Positions 23,956-35,827 of a stretch of 64,000 nucleotides of DNA are shown in pieces. Each line of letters opens with the position of its first letter. The first letter of the stretch is position 1. Source of the stretch: Tigriopus japonicus (lineage: Eukaryota; Arthropoda; Copepoda; Harpacticoida; Harpacticidae). The stretch spans positions 1,110,535 through 1,174,534 of the forward strand of contig JAAGOF010000070.1 in assembly GCA_010645155.1 (NCBI GenBank), read 5' to 3'. The notes beneath the pieces are model-generated. The model was given only the letters and a program-made list of their open reading frames with translations, made no database searches and was not told where the DNA came from. The translations under genes were made by a program, and so were the position numbers.

Positions 23956-26204
23956 ATCAATTCGAAGTGTAGACGAACTATTGACAAGAACCGGGAGTTT
24001 GGAAACATTTTACACCAACTTCCTTTCATTTTGATTCAAATACAATATAAATATAACCAACCACTCTCATAGGCTTTTTGGCTTTTAACGAGTATCAAAG
24101 AATAATTAAGGGTATCTTAATGTAAGAACAGAGAAACCCCTAATTTTCAGAACAAATCTTAATCGTCACATAGAATCGCGGCTATTTTTTCTGGATTTCA
24201 TGCAGTCGTGTTTCTGAGCATTACTAGGCAGTAGTATCTTATTGCTCGAGATTTGGGCGGAAATTTGAGGCAACACTTTGTTGGTCTTTGACTGGGTTTT
24301 CCATGGTGTCAGTGGTCATTTTGGCTCTACTGAAGATAATGCAAAGAAACCAGTCTCAATTGATTTTTTTCGGCGTCTGACATTATTTTGTTGGGCGACA
24401 TTTTCCCCCATTTTCTAACGTTTAGCGTGCGAGTTAATTGTCACGTTTCTTTCTACGTGTACCGAAAAGGGACCATTTTATCTCAGCAAGCCTTTTAGAG
24501 AAAGACAAGTGGGTGTAAGTTATGTTGAATTTGACATAAAAGAAGTGCAAGTTTGGGTTGAGTAGTCTCCAGACACCCCATATAAACTAATGGCACTTGA
24601 CCAAAGATACCTTGGATTTCTCATGACTACATGTGGAGAGTGACAATTGAACTAGTGATTGATTTTGGCCTCCCGCAGACTCCTTGGATTTGCCTGATAA
24701 AACGTGTTGATGAGGTCCGTACCAGGCAAATTCTTTTTTTCATCTAGCTTTGTGGTTGAGTAATACCTTGAAGAGGCTTATTCTTGTTTTCATCATCAAC
24801 CTCTTCCCCAAACTTGTTTGAACATATGGGCAATCGTTTGCCTTTTTGAGAAACCTTCATCTAATTTGTATCATCCATTTTTTTGCAAAGCTCCCTCCAT
24901 ATTCTCAGCTTATGTTGTGACAGCAAAGTTCGAAGCATCCATAGCAATGAAGTCATTATGCTTGTCTCACGTTTTGCCTTTCTACTCGACTTGAAAGCAA
25001 GATTTACAATTCCAAAGAGTGGTCATTGTGAAAGGTTTTGTTTAGTCGACAGTGTAAGAATAATGGCCTAAATCAGCTTACCCAGTAATTTTCGAACCCC
25101 ACTTACCGAAAGCCTCGCATTGACTTCAGAACAATTCTTCAATTATATTGATGGCTTTGAAGAAAATAGCGAATTGTATTCAATTTTAATCTAACATGGG
25201 CTTTATCGAAGGATGAAAATTCGTTGATTCCAATGCTTCGTAGTGGTTTCCTCAACATAATTGATACCATATTCAAACAACAGTTCCTGTCACAAAGAGG
25301 AAATAAAATTTCTCAACAATGCCATAAAGCAAAATGTAAATTTCCAGATGAAAGCGTTTTAGGCAAATTCGTCAATTTTGAGGTCCCTATTTGATCGTTC
25401 AAGGTTTAAGGCCAGGTCAGCATTTTCGTGCCTTTCGTGGAAATAACGAGACCAGACACCTGTGTGATTGCCTGTCAACGTGACAACTGAAAATGAATTA
25501 CCAAGGAGTCCCCTGTGCACTATCTTGAATAGAAATTTGTGTAGTCATGTGTGCATGATGGACATGAACGACACAAAGCTGCTTGAGCCCCCGCAGTGTT
25601 TACAAAAACGAAAAGATCAGCCTGCCTCTGGTCATTCCCGCCTTTCAAACGCTTCAATTCAGCTTGGGGATTTTTTTCAGCGAACGGTGAAAAACCTTCT
25701 GCTATGGTCAGGTAGCGCTCGAAGCTCGGCGCTGTTCGTAACGCTCTTTCTTTGAGCGGTAAGGCGCACATTAAACTGGAATTCGTGATTGCTCTAGAAA
25801 TTAGCAGGTTATCTGCCGATTTATTTGGAAAAGAAAGAAAACTAGCTTGAAATAGTTGCATTTGTGCAATATTTTCCACAATATTCCAGGTTTCGTTGGT
25901 ATACAGCTCGGCCTACCGAATCTGATGGTTTTGTCATCAAACAGTAGTCATGACAGTTGCCACTTTCAATTAGCAAACATGTGGTCATTATTGAGCGTGA
26001 GGTAACATTAATACATACGTGAGAAATGGAGTGGGCAATAGCTATACTTTCATTGTGTGCTTCTTCTTCAGAGCAACATTTTTAGTAGGTGCTCTAACTG
26101 CGGAACAAATAAACCCCAAAGAACCATGAATTTGTTATGAGTCTAGATTGTAGTTGGTTGTCAGCCGATATATTTAGCGAAGTGAGGAATTGTGGTTTGC
26201 TGCT
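23956..26204. other. Intergenic region downstream of transporter 2
   Basis: No gene recognised. ORFs at 25468-25755 and 25520-25879 overlap on opposite strands and lack domains; treated as chance. Confidence 0.5.
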
Positions 26205-27974
26205 TTAGTTCTCACAACTACAAAGTTTGAATTTCCCTCCTTTTCCAACGTTGATGGCGTCTTCCATGGTTTCGGGGAGATCTTCGCCTGTCGTTTCGGG
26301 AAAAAGGAGAGCCAAAAAGCCGGCTAAAGAGGCCACACCTCCCATGATGACCATAGGTAAGGGGGCCCAAACATCTCGGGTACCCAAAAGGAGAAGCGAA
26401 CAAATTCCGCCCACACGAGCAACTGTGCTGGAAATTCCGACGGCAGTTCCCCGGATACTGGTTGGGAAGAGTTCTGAAGTGTATAGGTATACTGTTCCAA
26501 AGGCACACGTGGCTCCAAACTTGCCAATCATCACCATACAGGTTTGTAGAGCGGATAAAGAAGGTTGCGTGACCAAAAGGCCCCCAATAATGCAAGCCAC
26601 GCCGGCTAAACCTTGGAGGAACGATAAAATGAAGCGACGGCCAAAAAAGTTGATTGCATAGTATCCGAAGATAACTCCAGGAAGTTCTGTGAAGGCGCCG
26701 AGTAAAAAGTTTAAATATGGATCACCCGAAAGTGATGTGGTCGCAAAGGTGATCCCGTAGTAAGCCATAGTCACACTGAACCACTGAAAGAACATGTTTA
26801 AACTTCTGACAGCGATGATTCTGGGTTTGAACAAGTTCATGATACCCGGATGTTGATTTTCCTCCTCATCAATCGCAGGTGTGGTGGATTTGTGTACATC
26901 GCCATGATTCATCAAGTGCTCGGGAACCTCTCTCTTGTTCACTGCGGCCATTTTTCGAATATCGGATCTGGCTTGGGCCAACTTACCATTAGTAATCAGC
27001 CAACGGGTAGATTCAGGCCTCAAGAAGCAAATGATAAGCCCAATGAACATTGGAACATGGGTTACGAGTTGCAATGTAAACCAGTCGCGAATGAAATAAG
27101 CTTGTGTGACAAATAACATTTCTCCCACTGGAAATCCAATAGCTGCCAATGTTCCAAGAGGAACAATGTAGTGGGGTGTGGTGTTTTCGGCGACCATGAC
27201 GTAAGGTATCATGAAACATCCCATGCCCCCCATTCCACAGATCACTCGCAAGATCCCAAACACAATGGGATTGGTAGCAAAGGCTGCACCGGTTCCCGCC
27301 AAGGCCAAAATGAAAATACTTATCATTAGCGTAAACACACGGCCTTTCTTGTCAGACATAATTCCAAACACAAATGATCCCAACAACATGCCTGTCATAT
27401 ATAAGGCATTGAAAATATTGGTCAAAAACCGCTTTTCACAGGTTAATCCGAACTCCGTGATGATGGAGTTTTTGACAATACTCTGATCAAAGATCAATTG
27501 ATCCGAATTGCATCGACCCATCTCGGTTCCAGCGGCAATTTTTGCTAAATATGACTCGCATGTCTCAGGAATGGGATCCGCCAAAGGAGGTCTTCCCATG
27601 TTTTTAGGCACCGGCATGGAACAACTAGCCATGGAACTTTGGACCACTGAAGCATTTCCATACACAGCCAAGACAGTTTCTGAGAAGTTAGCCATTCCTA
27701 AAGCAAGGCTATATTGAGTTGCATTCGGATTTTCACAAAAAGGAATAGCACAACGGGTGGCTTGGTCAAAACCGGTGAAAGAGTAAGACACAACTCCGAT
27801 GCCTCCTGCAGCTGTGGCCAACCATAGCAAAAAAGCTGTCTCCAATTGATACCGACCAAATGGGTTGATGGCGGCCAAGATGCCATCATAATCCACATGG
27901 CCCTCGTTTGACTCTTGATCGACTTCACCTTTAGATTTCTGAAGACAATTCATGGTCACTAGCGACTTCATCAT
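26205..27974 (-). CDS. SLC22-like organic cation/carnitine transporter 2 (MFS), intronless
   Basis: 589-aa MFS transporter of the SLC22/OCT-like group. The start is ATG ATG at 27974; either Met could be used. Landmarks in order: acidic N-terminus with DYDGILAAINPFGRYQ, TM1, Cys-containing extracellular loop, SDKKGRV (variant motif A), CGMGGMGCFMIPYV in TM4, RPESTRWLITNGKL, the FFQWFSVTMAYYGI segment shared with the next gene, ELFPTSIRGTAVG, and FPETTGEDLPETMEDAINVG. Closest in this window to the gene at 31186. Motif A has Lys-Lys where the others have Arg-Cys or Tyr-Phe. Substrate unknown. Confidence 0.92.
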   Translation of the reverse strand: MMKSLVTMNCLQKSKGEVDQESNEGHVDYDGILAAINPFGRYQLETAFLLWLATAAGGIGVVSYSFTGFDQATRCAIPFCENPNATQYSLALGMANFSETVLAVYGNASVVQSSMASCSMPVPKNMGRPPLADPIPETCESYLAKIAAGTEMGRCNSDQLIFDQSIVKNSIITEFGLTCEKRFLTNIFNALYMTGMLLGSFVFGIMSDKKGRVFTLMISIFILALAGTGAAFATNPIVFGILRVICGMGGMGCFMIPYVMVAENTTPHYIVPLGTLAAIGFPVGEMLFVTQAYFIRDWFTLQLVTHVPMFIGLIICFLRPESTRWLITNGKLAQARSDIRKMAAVNKREVPEHLMNHGDVHKSTTPAIDEEENQHPGIMNLFKPRIIAVRSLNMFFQWFSVTMAYYGITFATTSLSGDPYLNFLLGAFTELPGVIFGYYAINFFGRRFILSFLQGLAGVACIIGGLLVTQPSLSALQTCMVMIGKFGATCAFGTVYLYTSELFPTSIRGTAVGISSTVARVGGICSLLLLGTRDVWAPLPMVIMGGVASLAGFLALLFPETTGEDLPETMEDAINVGKGGKFKLCSCEN

Positions 27975-28424
27975 GAGGGAACCGTAGCGGGACTAATGCC
28001 TTTGATCGAGCTAGTCAGAGATTTTGACGAACTCCGTTTTGAGACGACATTTCGTTGTGGACAGAGCAAATAGTTCTTGGGAATTGAACGTGAGTCTGTA
28101 AGTTATCAAGCTCCCTATGTCAAGAACACTTACACTCTTTGAGTAAACAGAGCTATTGAAATTTTATCAATTCCCGAATCATCGATTTATAAAGTACCTT
28201 AGTTGTTATATTTCAAAGAAGCAAGCAAAATTCTTTATTTTCGTAAAATAGTTTGTAAATTGCACAATCAAAAGCACAAATGATGCTAACATAATACTTT
28301 TCTTGTATTAGATTGTGTGACAAGCTTCAAAAATTGTATAAATCTTGTACTATCTATTCAAAACTCGTATAAGCACAATCTACTCATACTTGAATTTCAG
28401 GCAAAACTAGCGATGAACAAAGTA

Positions 28425-28899
28425 CAGTGAAATCTCGATTTGACGATAATGTCTGTCACCCCAAAATATAGTGGAGTTACGATTTAACGATCTCCAATTT
28501 AAAGCTGAATCTTGATTTACCAACAATTTTGGTAAGGGGTAACGGCAAGGGGTTACCGTTTTACTACTACTCCTACGACAGCGACTCGATTTAACGATAA
28601 ATCTCGATTTAACGACAAATCTCGATTTAACGACAAATCTCGATTTAACGACAAATCTCGCTTTATCGACAAATCTTGCTTTAACGACAAATCTTGCTTT
28701 AACGACAAATCTCGATTTAACGACAAATCTCGATTTAACGACAAATCTCGATTTAACGACAAATCTCAATTGTTTGTAATTTGCAAAAAATACGTGACAT
28801 GAATGACTGTAAATATCCAATGTGTGATGGAACACGCAATAAAGATTATTATTTAAAAATTATCGTTAAATCGGAGATCGTTTAATCAAGATTTCAGTG
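28425..28899 (+). mobile_element. Pogo-like (Tc1/mariner-type) MITE carrying a minisatellite
   Basis: Termini CAGTGAAATCTCGATTTGAC and the complement of CACTGAAATCTTGATTAAAC are flanked by TA on both sides (28423-28424 and 28900-28901). CAGTGxAAxCTCGATTTAACG termini with TA duplication are typical of pogo/Tigger-derived MITEs. The interior holds an 18-bp tandem repeat derived from the terminal motif. Confidence 0.8.
28585..28770. repeat. 18-bp minisatellite inside the pogo-like MITE
   Basis: About ten tandem units of CTCGATTTAACGACAAAT with a few variants (CTTGCTTTAACGACAAAT, CTCGCTTTATCGACAAAT). The unit matches the element's own terminal motif, so it probably arose by amplification of that motif. 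Confidence 0.9.
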
Positions 28900-28901
28900 T
28901 A

Positions 28902-31185
28902 ACACACAAACCCATCATACACCTTAAAAAGAGGCAAATGAACCAGACCCATTTGGAAAATCATGAAAAATCCCTTGTCAGATATGATAAAATAAAATTT
29001 AAAATCAAGAATGACAGCAAAAACACAGACATCGAACTTTAACTCTCTTCAGACTTCAAGATTCACTAATCCATTGAACATAAAAACCTGAACTGTTATT
29101 GAATTGTGGAAATTGTTGTTGATTTTTTGCACAATTCCCTTCCTCAGTCAAAGAAAATCCCATTTTTCATTAACACGAATGAATTAATTACCCCAAAGAT
29201 AATCTTTTTTAAAGTTGCATTTACAAGATGTACCTTTGCTTGGTCCAAGGGTCTTTAGGAATCTTCAATTTCAAGCTTTTTTAGTAAAACGTTTTGAAAT
29301 CGATGAGAAAAATACACGATTAAACAGAACAAAAAGAACCATTCCATGATTTTGTTCCTTTAATCCCTCTGACAAAACGGATTAATGGATTAATCCACTT
29401 CCGATGGATTAATCGATCAATCCGTTAATCCAAAAGCCCTACTTGTGGTCAAAGAGTTGCATTCAAATATGCTAGCATTGTCTTGTCCAAATATTTGTGG
29501 GCATTGAAGAAAATCAAAGACGTTAATCTTCGTGACGAACCTTGACCAGGTATGAAACATTTGCCAGGATCCAACCAAAATTAACTATCCCGGAGGCTTA
29601 GAAATACCTAGACAAGATATTTTAATAACCGCCTTCTCCTTTTATGAGACTTCCTCCAAGCCCAAGGAAGTTACTGTAAGTCCAAAATATTACTTACTTA
29701 CAACTTACTTCATTGCCCTACAAATCATCACTCGTTTCATTTTAATTGACCCCCTCGGGCTGACGCCCTCGGGTCGCCAATAAAATGAAACTCCCTCCGC
29801 CGGAATTTGGCCACTACTCCCTTCCTTTGCAGGTGCATAAATAGTATTTTTTGCTCATTAGTTGAGTTGTGACTTTGTATACCCAGTCAAAGTGGGACAT
29901 ATTTGTCAGGAGGGCAAGAACATTTGGATATATTTATATTTACGAGGGTGCTTTAAGCATGAAAGAGAGTGAGTCTGTTGGAAATGACGTAAACATTTTT
30001 TTTCCCACATGAGCTCCTTGAAATTGTCTGAACATTTTTTTTAACCCTCCCACATCTCAAACCCAGGCAATACTTGCACCTCCAAGTGCAAGACGTGTCA
30101 AGATCCCCGTTTTTGAAGCACCGTTCTGGTGTAAGATTTTTGACCAAAATGTCTTTTTAGACAAAAAAAAATAGCCAGTGATGCCATGGTGCTACATTGG
30201 GGAAATATGGTCGATGAAACGATGAAATGACGTTTCAATGTCAATGTTTTGCATCCATGAACTATGGAGTCTCCCAATTTTTTCAGAGTAAGTCGCAGTT
30301 TGGCTTCATGCAATTTAAACGCACTTTGTCGATCCTCGTTTTGGGAGGTCATTTATTATTTTAAAACGTAGAGTGACGTCATCAAAAAATACCTAACACC
30401 AAGGTTTTTAAAAACACTTTTTGGTCTTTCTTGACCAGAGAACCTAAGGGCCCCGCTGAAACAACAGCTGAACTTTTTTATCAACCATGTCCAAGCCAAG
30501 GTACCTACAAAATCTTGATTTGTTCTAAGGAGCTAGACTCTAGACTCTCTTTAAAGTAAAGCCTCACAATCCTTTACCGTCAAAGTACCGTCGGAGAATT
30601 CAACGCTGCTTTTTGAAATTGAAAGAGTAACCTCGAGTTGGACAAGCTAGATATTTACACACACATTCCAAAACCATTTCCAAAATGAGGTGTTTTTTTC
30701 CAAATCAACGACTAAAAAACAAAAAAGATCAAGTAAAAAAAGTATTTTACGTACAGAATAAACTTACATTGAGTTACACAACTGTCTGCAAAAGTGCAAC
30801 ATAAGTAACAACACTCGGCTTCATTAGTTTGTCTTAAGTCAAGATGATGCAATTTATCCGTTATAATCGATTATATTGCATGAAATCTTATCCAAATTTC
30901 TAACTTTGGATTCATCTTGAAAGACTTTTTTGACCAATAAAGATACTCATATCAAATGGCTTGCCAAAAGAAAAATATTTTTTCGAAAACGTCGTATGAG
31001 TGAGCTGGGACAAGAGCAAATGTTTTTTTCATATTTGAAGTAAATGTAATATGGTAACGGGACAAATGCTTTAGATAATTGCTTTAGAATATATTAAACG
31101 AAATATACGTTATTGCATTTGGAAAGACATTTTTAGAAATGCCTGCAGTCTACGGTCATTCCCCATTGCACTTTCGTCCGTTTCT
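28902..31185. other. Intergenic region between transporters 2 and 3
   Basis: No gene. A short inverted repeat lies at 29731-29794 (CATTTTAATTGAC and the imperfect complement around CCCTCGGG). Otherwise unremarkable AT-rich sequence. Confidence 0.5.
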
Positions 31186-32913
31186 CTAATCACCTTCATT
31201 GAAATGGTCCTTGAAACTCGTGGGACAAATACAAGTGGTGAGTTTGCGGTTTGAGTTTTTGCCCACATTCACCGCGTCTTCCATCGTATCAGGCAACTTT
31301 TCACCCACCGTTTCCGGGAAGAACAGAGCCAGAAAGCCAGCCACCACGGCCACACTCCCCATACAAATCATGGGCAGAGCAACCCACACGGACCTTGTCA
31401 GTCCGAGGAGAAGTGCACAGATTCCTCCCACTCGAGCAATGGTGCTACAACTTCCAACAGCTCGATTGCGGATGATGGTTGGAAACAGTTCGGCTGTGTA
31501 TACATAAACGATGGCAAAACAAGCTGAAGATCCAAATTTGCCGATAAGAGAGAGCGCCACTTGGAGACCCTGGAGGGCACTGTCTTCAGATCCAAAGAGT
31601 AGACCTGCACCAATGCAAGCTACGCCTGAGATCAGTTGACAGAAGGAGAGAATAGGCCTTCTTCCCCAACAATCCATGACGAAAATACAAAAGATATACC
31701 CAGGGATCTCAATGAGGACTGATAACAAGAAATTGGTGTAGGGATCTCCGGCGAGAGAAGTTGACGCAAACGAAAGGCCGTAATAGCACAATGTCACGGA
31801 AAACCATTGGAAAAACATGTTGAGTGTCCGAGTAGCAATAACCATTGGTCGGAAGAGGTCAATGAGAGAGGCTTCTCTGCCTTTGGAATCGTCTTTAATG
31901 TCCAGTTTCTGACTCCTCAGAGAAGGCTGCTCTAGTACAGAGTTTTGGATTTCTCGACCATTCACTTTGGCTGCGTGTTTGATTATGTTGACGGCTTCAT
32001 CGTGCTTTCCTTTGGCTAGAAGCCAACGAGGGCTTTCCGGAACAAAGAACCACAAACCAAGAAGTAAAATTATCGGTGTATATGCCACTAGTTGTAAGGT
32101 AAACCAATCCCGAAAGATGATGGCCTCGATGCCCAAAAGACCTTCTCCAAGGGCGAATGGGATTTCAATAGCAATGCCTATAAGCATGGTGTATTTGGCG
32201 CCCACATATTCCACACAGAGTACAAACGTGACCATGAAGCATCCAATACCCCCCATGCCCGTGACAAATCGGAAGAAGCCAAATGTGTAGGGATCCGGCA
32301 TAAACGCCCCAATAAAACCTCCCCCGGAAAGTAACACCACCGAGATCATCAGAGCTTTCATTCGACCGAAGTAATCCGAGGCGATCCCCAAGATGAACGA
32401 CCCCACCAACATTCCCAACATATATGTGGCCCCCAAGAATGGTTGACCCGGGTTGTCGCAAGTGAGATTGTAGTCCATGATCAAACTAGAGAAGGTTGAG
32501 GATCGATCAAATACCAGCGACCCATTTTCACCACTGGCACAACTTTCTAGGATAAGAGTTGAGTCATTCCGGTCGATCCGACTCATGTAATCGTTACAGG
32601 ATATCGAAACCTGACCATCGATACCCGCCACGGCAAAGTAGTTACATCTTCCATAAGGCATCAATTTCTCGGCAAAAGGAGGTAATGACTGAGTGGCCTC
32701 ATCTTCGTAATAGAGAGCTGTGATATTTGATTCACAATAAGGCACTAAACACCGATGTTCCATGTTTTTTCCAGTGAAGGAAAACACCACCACGGCCAAT
32801 CCTGCAGCCGCAGAAGTGAGCCATAGGATAAAGAAGTTTCGCCATTGCCACTTTCCACATTGTCCAATGTGCTTCAAGACCTCGTCATAGTCCAAATGGG
32901 ATGCCACTGTCAT
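31186..32913 (-). CDS. SLC22-like organic cation/carnitine transporter 3 (MFS), intronless
   Basis: 575-aa MFS transporter from ATG 32913. It has HLDYDEVLKHIGQCGKWQ at the N-terminus, TM1, a glycosylation-prone loop with several Cys, SDYFGRMKALM (motif A), VPESPRWLLAKGKHDEA, FFQWFSVTLCYYGLSFAST, ELFPTIIRNRAVGSCSTIARVGG and FPETVGEKLPDTMEDAVNVG. A TTACAG|GGTCC sequence 13 bp upstream of the ATG (about 32927) could be the acceptor of a 5'-UTR intron. The three SLC22 genes share strand and single-ORF structure and are separated by about 7.0 and 3.2 kb, consistent with tandem duplication of an intron-poor ancestor. Confidence 0.92.
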   Translation of the reverse strand: MTVASHLDYDEVLKHIGQCGKWQWRNFFILWLTSAAAGLAVVVFSFTGKNMEHRCLVPYCESNITALYYEDEATQSLPPFAEKLMPYGRCNYFAVAGIDGQVSISCNDYMSRIDRNDSTLILESCASGENGSLVFDRSSTFSSLIMDYNLTCDNPGQPFLGATYMLGMLVGSFILGIASDYFGRMKALMISVVLLSGGGFIGAFMPDPYTFGFFRFVTGMGGIGCFMVTFVLCVEYVGAKYTMLIGIAIEIPFALGEGLLGIEAIIFRDWFTLQLVAYTPIILLLGLWFFVPESPRWLLAKGKHDEAVNIIKHAAKVNGREIQNSVLEQPSLRSQKLDIKDDSKGREASLIDLFRPMVIATRTLNMFFQWFSVTLCYYGLSFASTSLAGDPYTNFLLSVLIEIPGYIFCIFVMDCWGRRPILSFCQLISGVACIGAGLLFGSEDSALQGLQVALSLIGKFGSSACFAIVYVYTAELFPTIIRNRAVGSCSTIARVGGICALLLGLTRSVWVALPMICMGSVAVVAGFLALFFPETVGEKLPDTMEDAVNVGKNSNRKLTTCICPTSFKDHFNEGD

Positions 32914-32933
32914 CTTGAAAGGACCCTGTAATG

Positions 32934-34470
32934 ATCTTGAGTGTATTTAATTCTCACAGCACTAAACAAACATTGATTCACTTCAAGACTGCAACCGCAA
33001 ATTGATTATTCGTCAAGGATTCGTGAGCATGGGGAACAGATTATGGATGTTAGGCCTTCTAGCCAATAAAAACATCCATCTTATCAAGTCAGGTAACTGC
33101 TTCCTCCGAACTCGCATAATACCCAGACAGTCGACCATTGGCCAGAAAACATCATTCAGGTTGGTGTACAAATTTTAAGGTTCTTGAACTGACACGGAGT
33201 TAGCCATGAGCAGGACCGTCCTATCTATTCTCTCACCTGTGATAATTGGATCCTGTGTGGAAGCAACCACGGGCTTCTTGGTTCAACAAGTAGTACAAAC
33301 AAATACTACTTCTCTCACAAGGAAACACGCATGTACTCCAGTCGAATGAGTGAATACCTAGTTGAGGCCTTGGGCAACCTCTAGCACAATGAGCGTGTGT
33401 CGCAGTCACGGTGTCCGGTTTAAATTCGAATGTTTCGTACGAACCCTCGACAGAAATGTGGTTGTTTTTGTATGATGTCGGCAATGACGACGATTGAAAC
33501 TACCAAGTTTGAATACAAAATGTTTTGGTCCAATGACCACAGATTGTTGCTCAAACTCGAGACTAATGTTGGAACGGCTCGTGTTACGCACTCGTGAATT
33601 AAGAATGACGAAGAAGAAATGTGCCCTTCTCCCTTGAAATGGGGAAATCCATTTTGTTAACAGGTTCAAGGTTGGTTTCTAGGAAAGATTGAGCATTGAT
33701 TTCTATCTGAAAGGGATTTGAACTGACGTCATGCATCACGAAAGTCAAGAAAAATGTTGGGTTTTCCCAAGTGAAGAATTTGTTTGTGTTTAAACCAAAG
33801 CTTGATTGCTGATTTGAAAGCGGCATGTGCATGCCACAAAGATTAAAGGGAAAAGATAAATCTTATTTCAATGCAACTTATTATTTCTTGGTCTCTGGAC
33901 AAGAAATGATTCTCTGTTCAATATTTCCATGATGCGATCATCCTGATGTTCACAGTGAGCCTTTCACGACGAAAATGCCAAACAAAAGGCTTGAAGATTT
34001 TAGGCACCAAACTGTATGTGATCAAGATTTTGAAATTCTTCTTTATTTAACCATAATATTTAATGGCTTAATGAATTTGAACTGATGGGTCCTAATGAAC
34101 AGATACTGAAAAGTGTGTTTGTTTCAAAACATTAATCTGTGGCAGATTAAGCCAAAATCTGGGTTTGTTGGTTGAAACTAGCTCAAATGCCCTCCATCCT
34201 TTCGATCTCTCTAGGTAGATTGTTGAGGTAGTTTTGAAGTATGGTAGAAGCATATCTAGAAACACAAAAGAAGCATATGAGATTAAGTAGCAATTACCAT
34301 GCCCAAGTTTTGCAATGTAAGAGGCGTTTTTCAATCACAGCTTATGCAGCAAAACTTCATCGAGCATGATTATTTTTAATTCATCTCATTTGCTTCTTGT
34401 CCATTTCTAGATATGCTTCTACTAAACTTCAAGACTACCTCAACAACCGAACTTAAATCTTGCTCTATCC
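32934..34470. other. Upstream region of transporter 3
   Basis: No recognised gene or repeat. It should contain the promoter of the transporter at 31186-32913. Confidence 0.45.
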
Positions 34471-34474
34471 AAAC

Positions 34475-34660
34475 ACCTTTATCTAGATACTTTTTTCGGG
34501 AACGTATCTTTAAGTATCTTTATTTAGATAGTTTTTTCGGGAAGGTATCTTAAAGTATCTTTATCTAGATATTTTTTTGAGAAGTTTCTTAAACTATCTT
34601 TATCTAGATACTTTGCGGAAAATACTATCTTATCTAAATATTTTTTCAAAGTATCTTGAA
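34475..34660. repeat. Tandem repeat of about 41 bp around a TATCTAGATA palindrome
   Basis: TATCTAGATA-like cores occur at about 34481, 34522, 34563 and 34602 with spacing 41, 41 and 39 bp. Each is followed by TTTTTTCGGGAA and GTATCTTAAAG variants. A fifth, partial unit follows. Confidence 0.8.
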
Positions 34661-34946
34661 CAGGTCTGACCAGTGGGCCGTTTTCAAGACAAAAATGGAT
34701 ATTAATAAAATGTTAAAAGTAATTTCAAATGAATCCCACCATTCCAACTCCACAATCTGGGTGATTAAAAACTGGATTAAAAAAATCTGGATATTCCATA
34801 AAATGCACTTGCAATCACCGTGTAGTTATTGTAAATCTTACTTGACACATTTCTTGCTACATAGTAAAAACCAAATGATTGAGTAGTATTAGCTCCATTG
34901 AACCCTACAAAAATGTCAGCTTATGCGTCATTTCATGAATCATTAT

Positions 34947-35827
34947 TAGGGACAGGAACTTAAGACGAATAAACTTGTTCGTCCTTTTTCGTCTTTTTTC
35001 GTCTTTTTGGCCTTTATTCGTCGCGAATTTTTTTTCGTTTAATTTGGATTTTATTCGTCTTTTTTCGTCTAATTGGCCAAAAATTTGGATTTTCTTAGAT
35101 CTCAAGCGCTTGCAACGTTTTTTTTTTTTCAATTTTCCAAGCAAACAAAAACTTCAAAGAAAGTTCAACCCCACCAAGCATAGGCCAATATAATAATTTG
35201 ATTGCCAGTTGCGGTTTTGCACAAACCAAATACAATCCACACTTATAAATTACCTTGTACTCATACAGTTGCTCGACAGACACAGAAAGAAAAGATTACT
35301 ATTGGGTTGAAAAGGCCATCATAACAATTATTGGATTTACAAATCTGATTTTAAGTATAGCTGTACTAAAAAAGTTCCTATAAAAAGGCAAATTTAACTC
35401 TTGGTTTTTATTTGACATATGTCCTACTGGCTAATTCTTGCTCGTTAGGTACTTCCCTTTTTTAAATTTTCTAGATTTCGCCGTTTTTGACAGTCAGATC
35501 AGTTCAGACAGATTGGTCCTTATCAATAGGGACATACATAACGTCTATTTTGTGGGAGCAGCATTAAACGTCGTTTTTCGTCTGGACGGGCATTTAATTT
35601 TTCTTCTTTCTTACAAGATAGGTTCATTCGCCTTTTTGAGAAATAAATTCGATTTTTTTTCGTTTTGCAATTTTTTTTTCTTTTTTTCCGTCTGTTGGGA
35701 ACTTTTATTCGTCTTTTTTTGTTTAATCGGTCAATTTTATTCGTCTTTTTTTCGTCTAATCAGGCAATTCTATTCGTCTTTTTTCGTTTAATTTGACAGT
35801 TTTATTCGTCTTAACTTCCTGTCCCTA
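34947..35827 (+). mobile_element. hAT-like MITE, family H3, copy 2 (perfect TSD)
   Basis: Same termini (TAGGGACAGGAACTTAAGAC ... CCTGTCCCTA) and the same subterminal TTCGTCTTTTTTCG arrays as the copy at 22.1 kb. Flanked by identical 8-mers ATCATTAT at 34939-34946 and 35828-35835. Length 881 bp against 845 for the other copy. Confidence 0.92.

Noticed and set aside
28407..28835. Minus-strand ORFs encoding tandem RFVVKS or LSLNRD units
   Set aside because: A period of 18 bp keeps frames open by chance; the sequence is a minisatellite inside a MITE.
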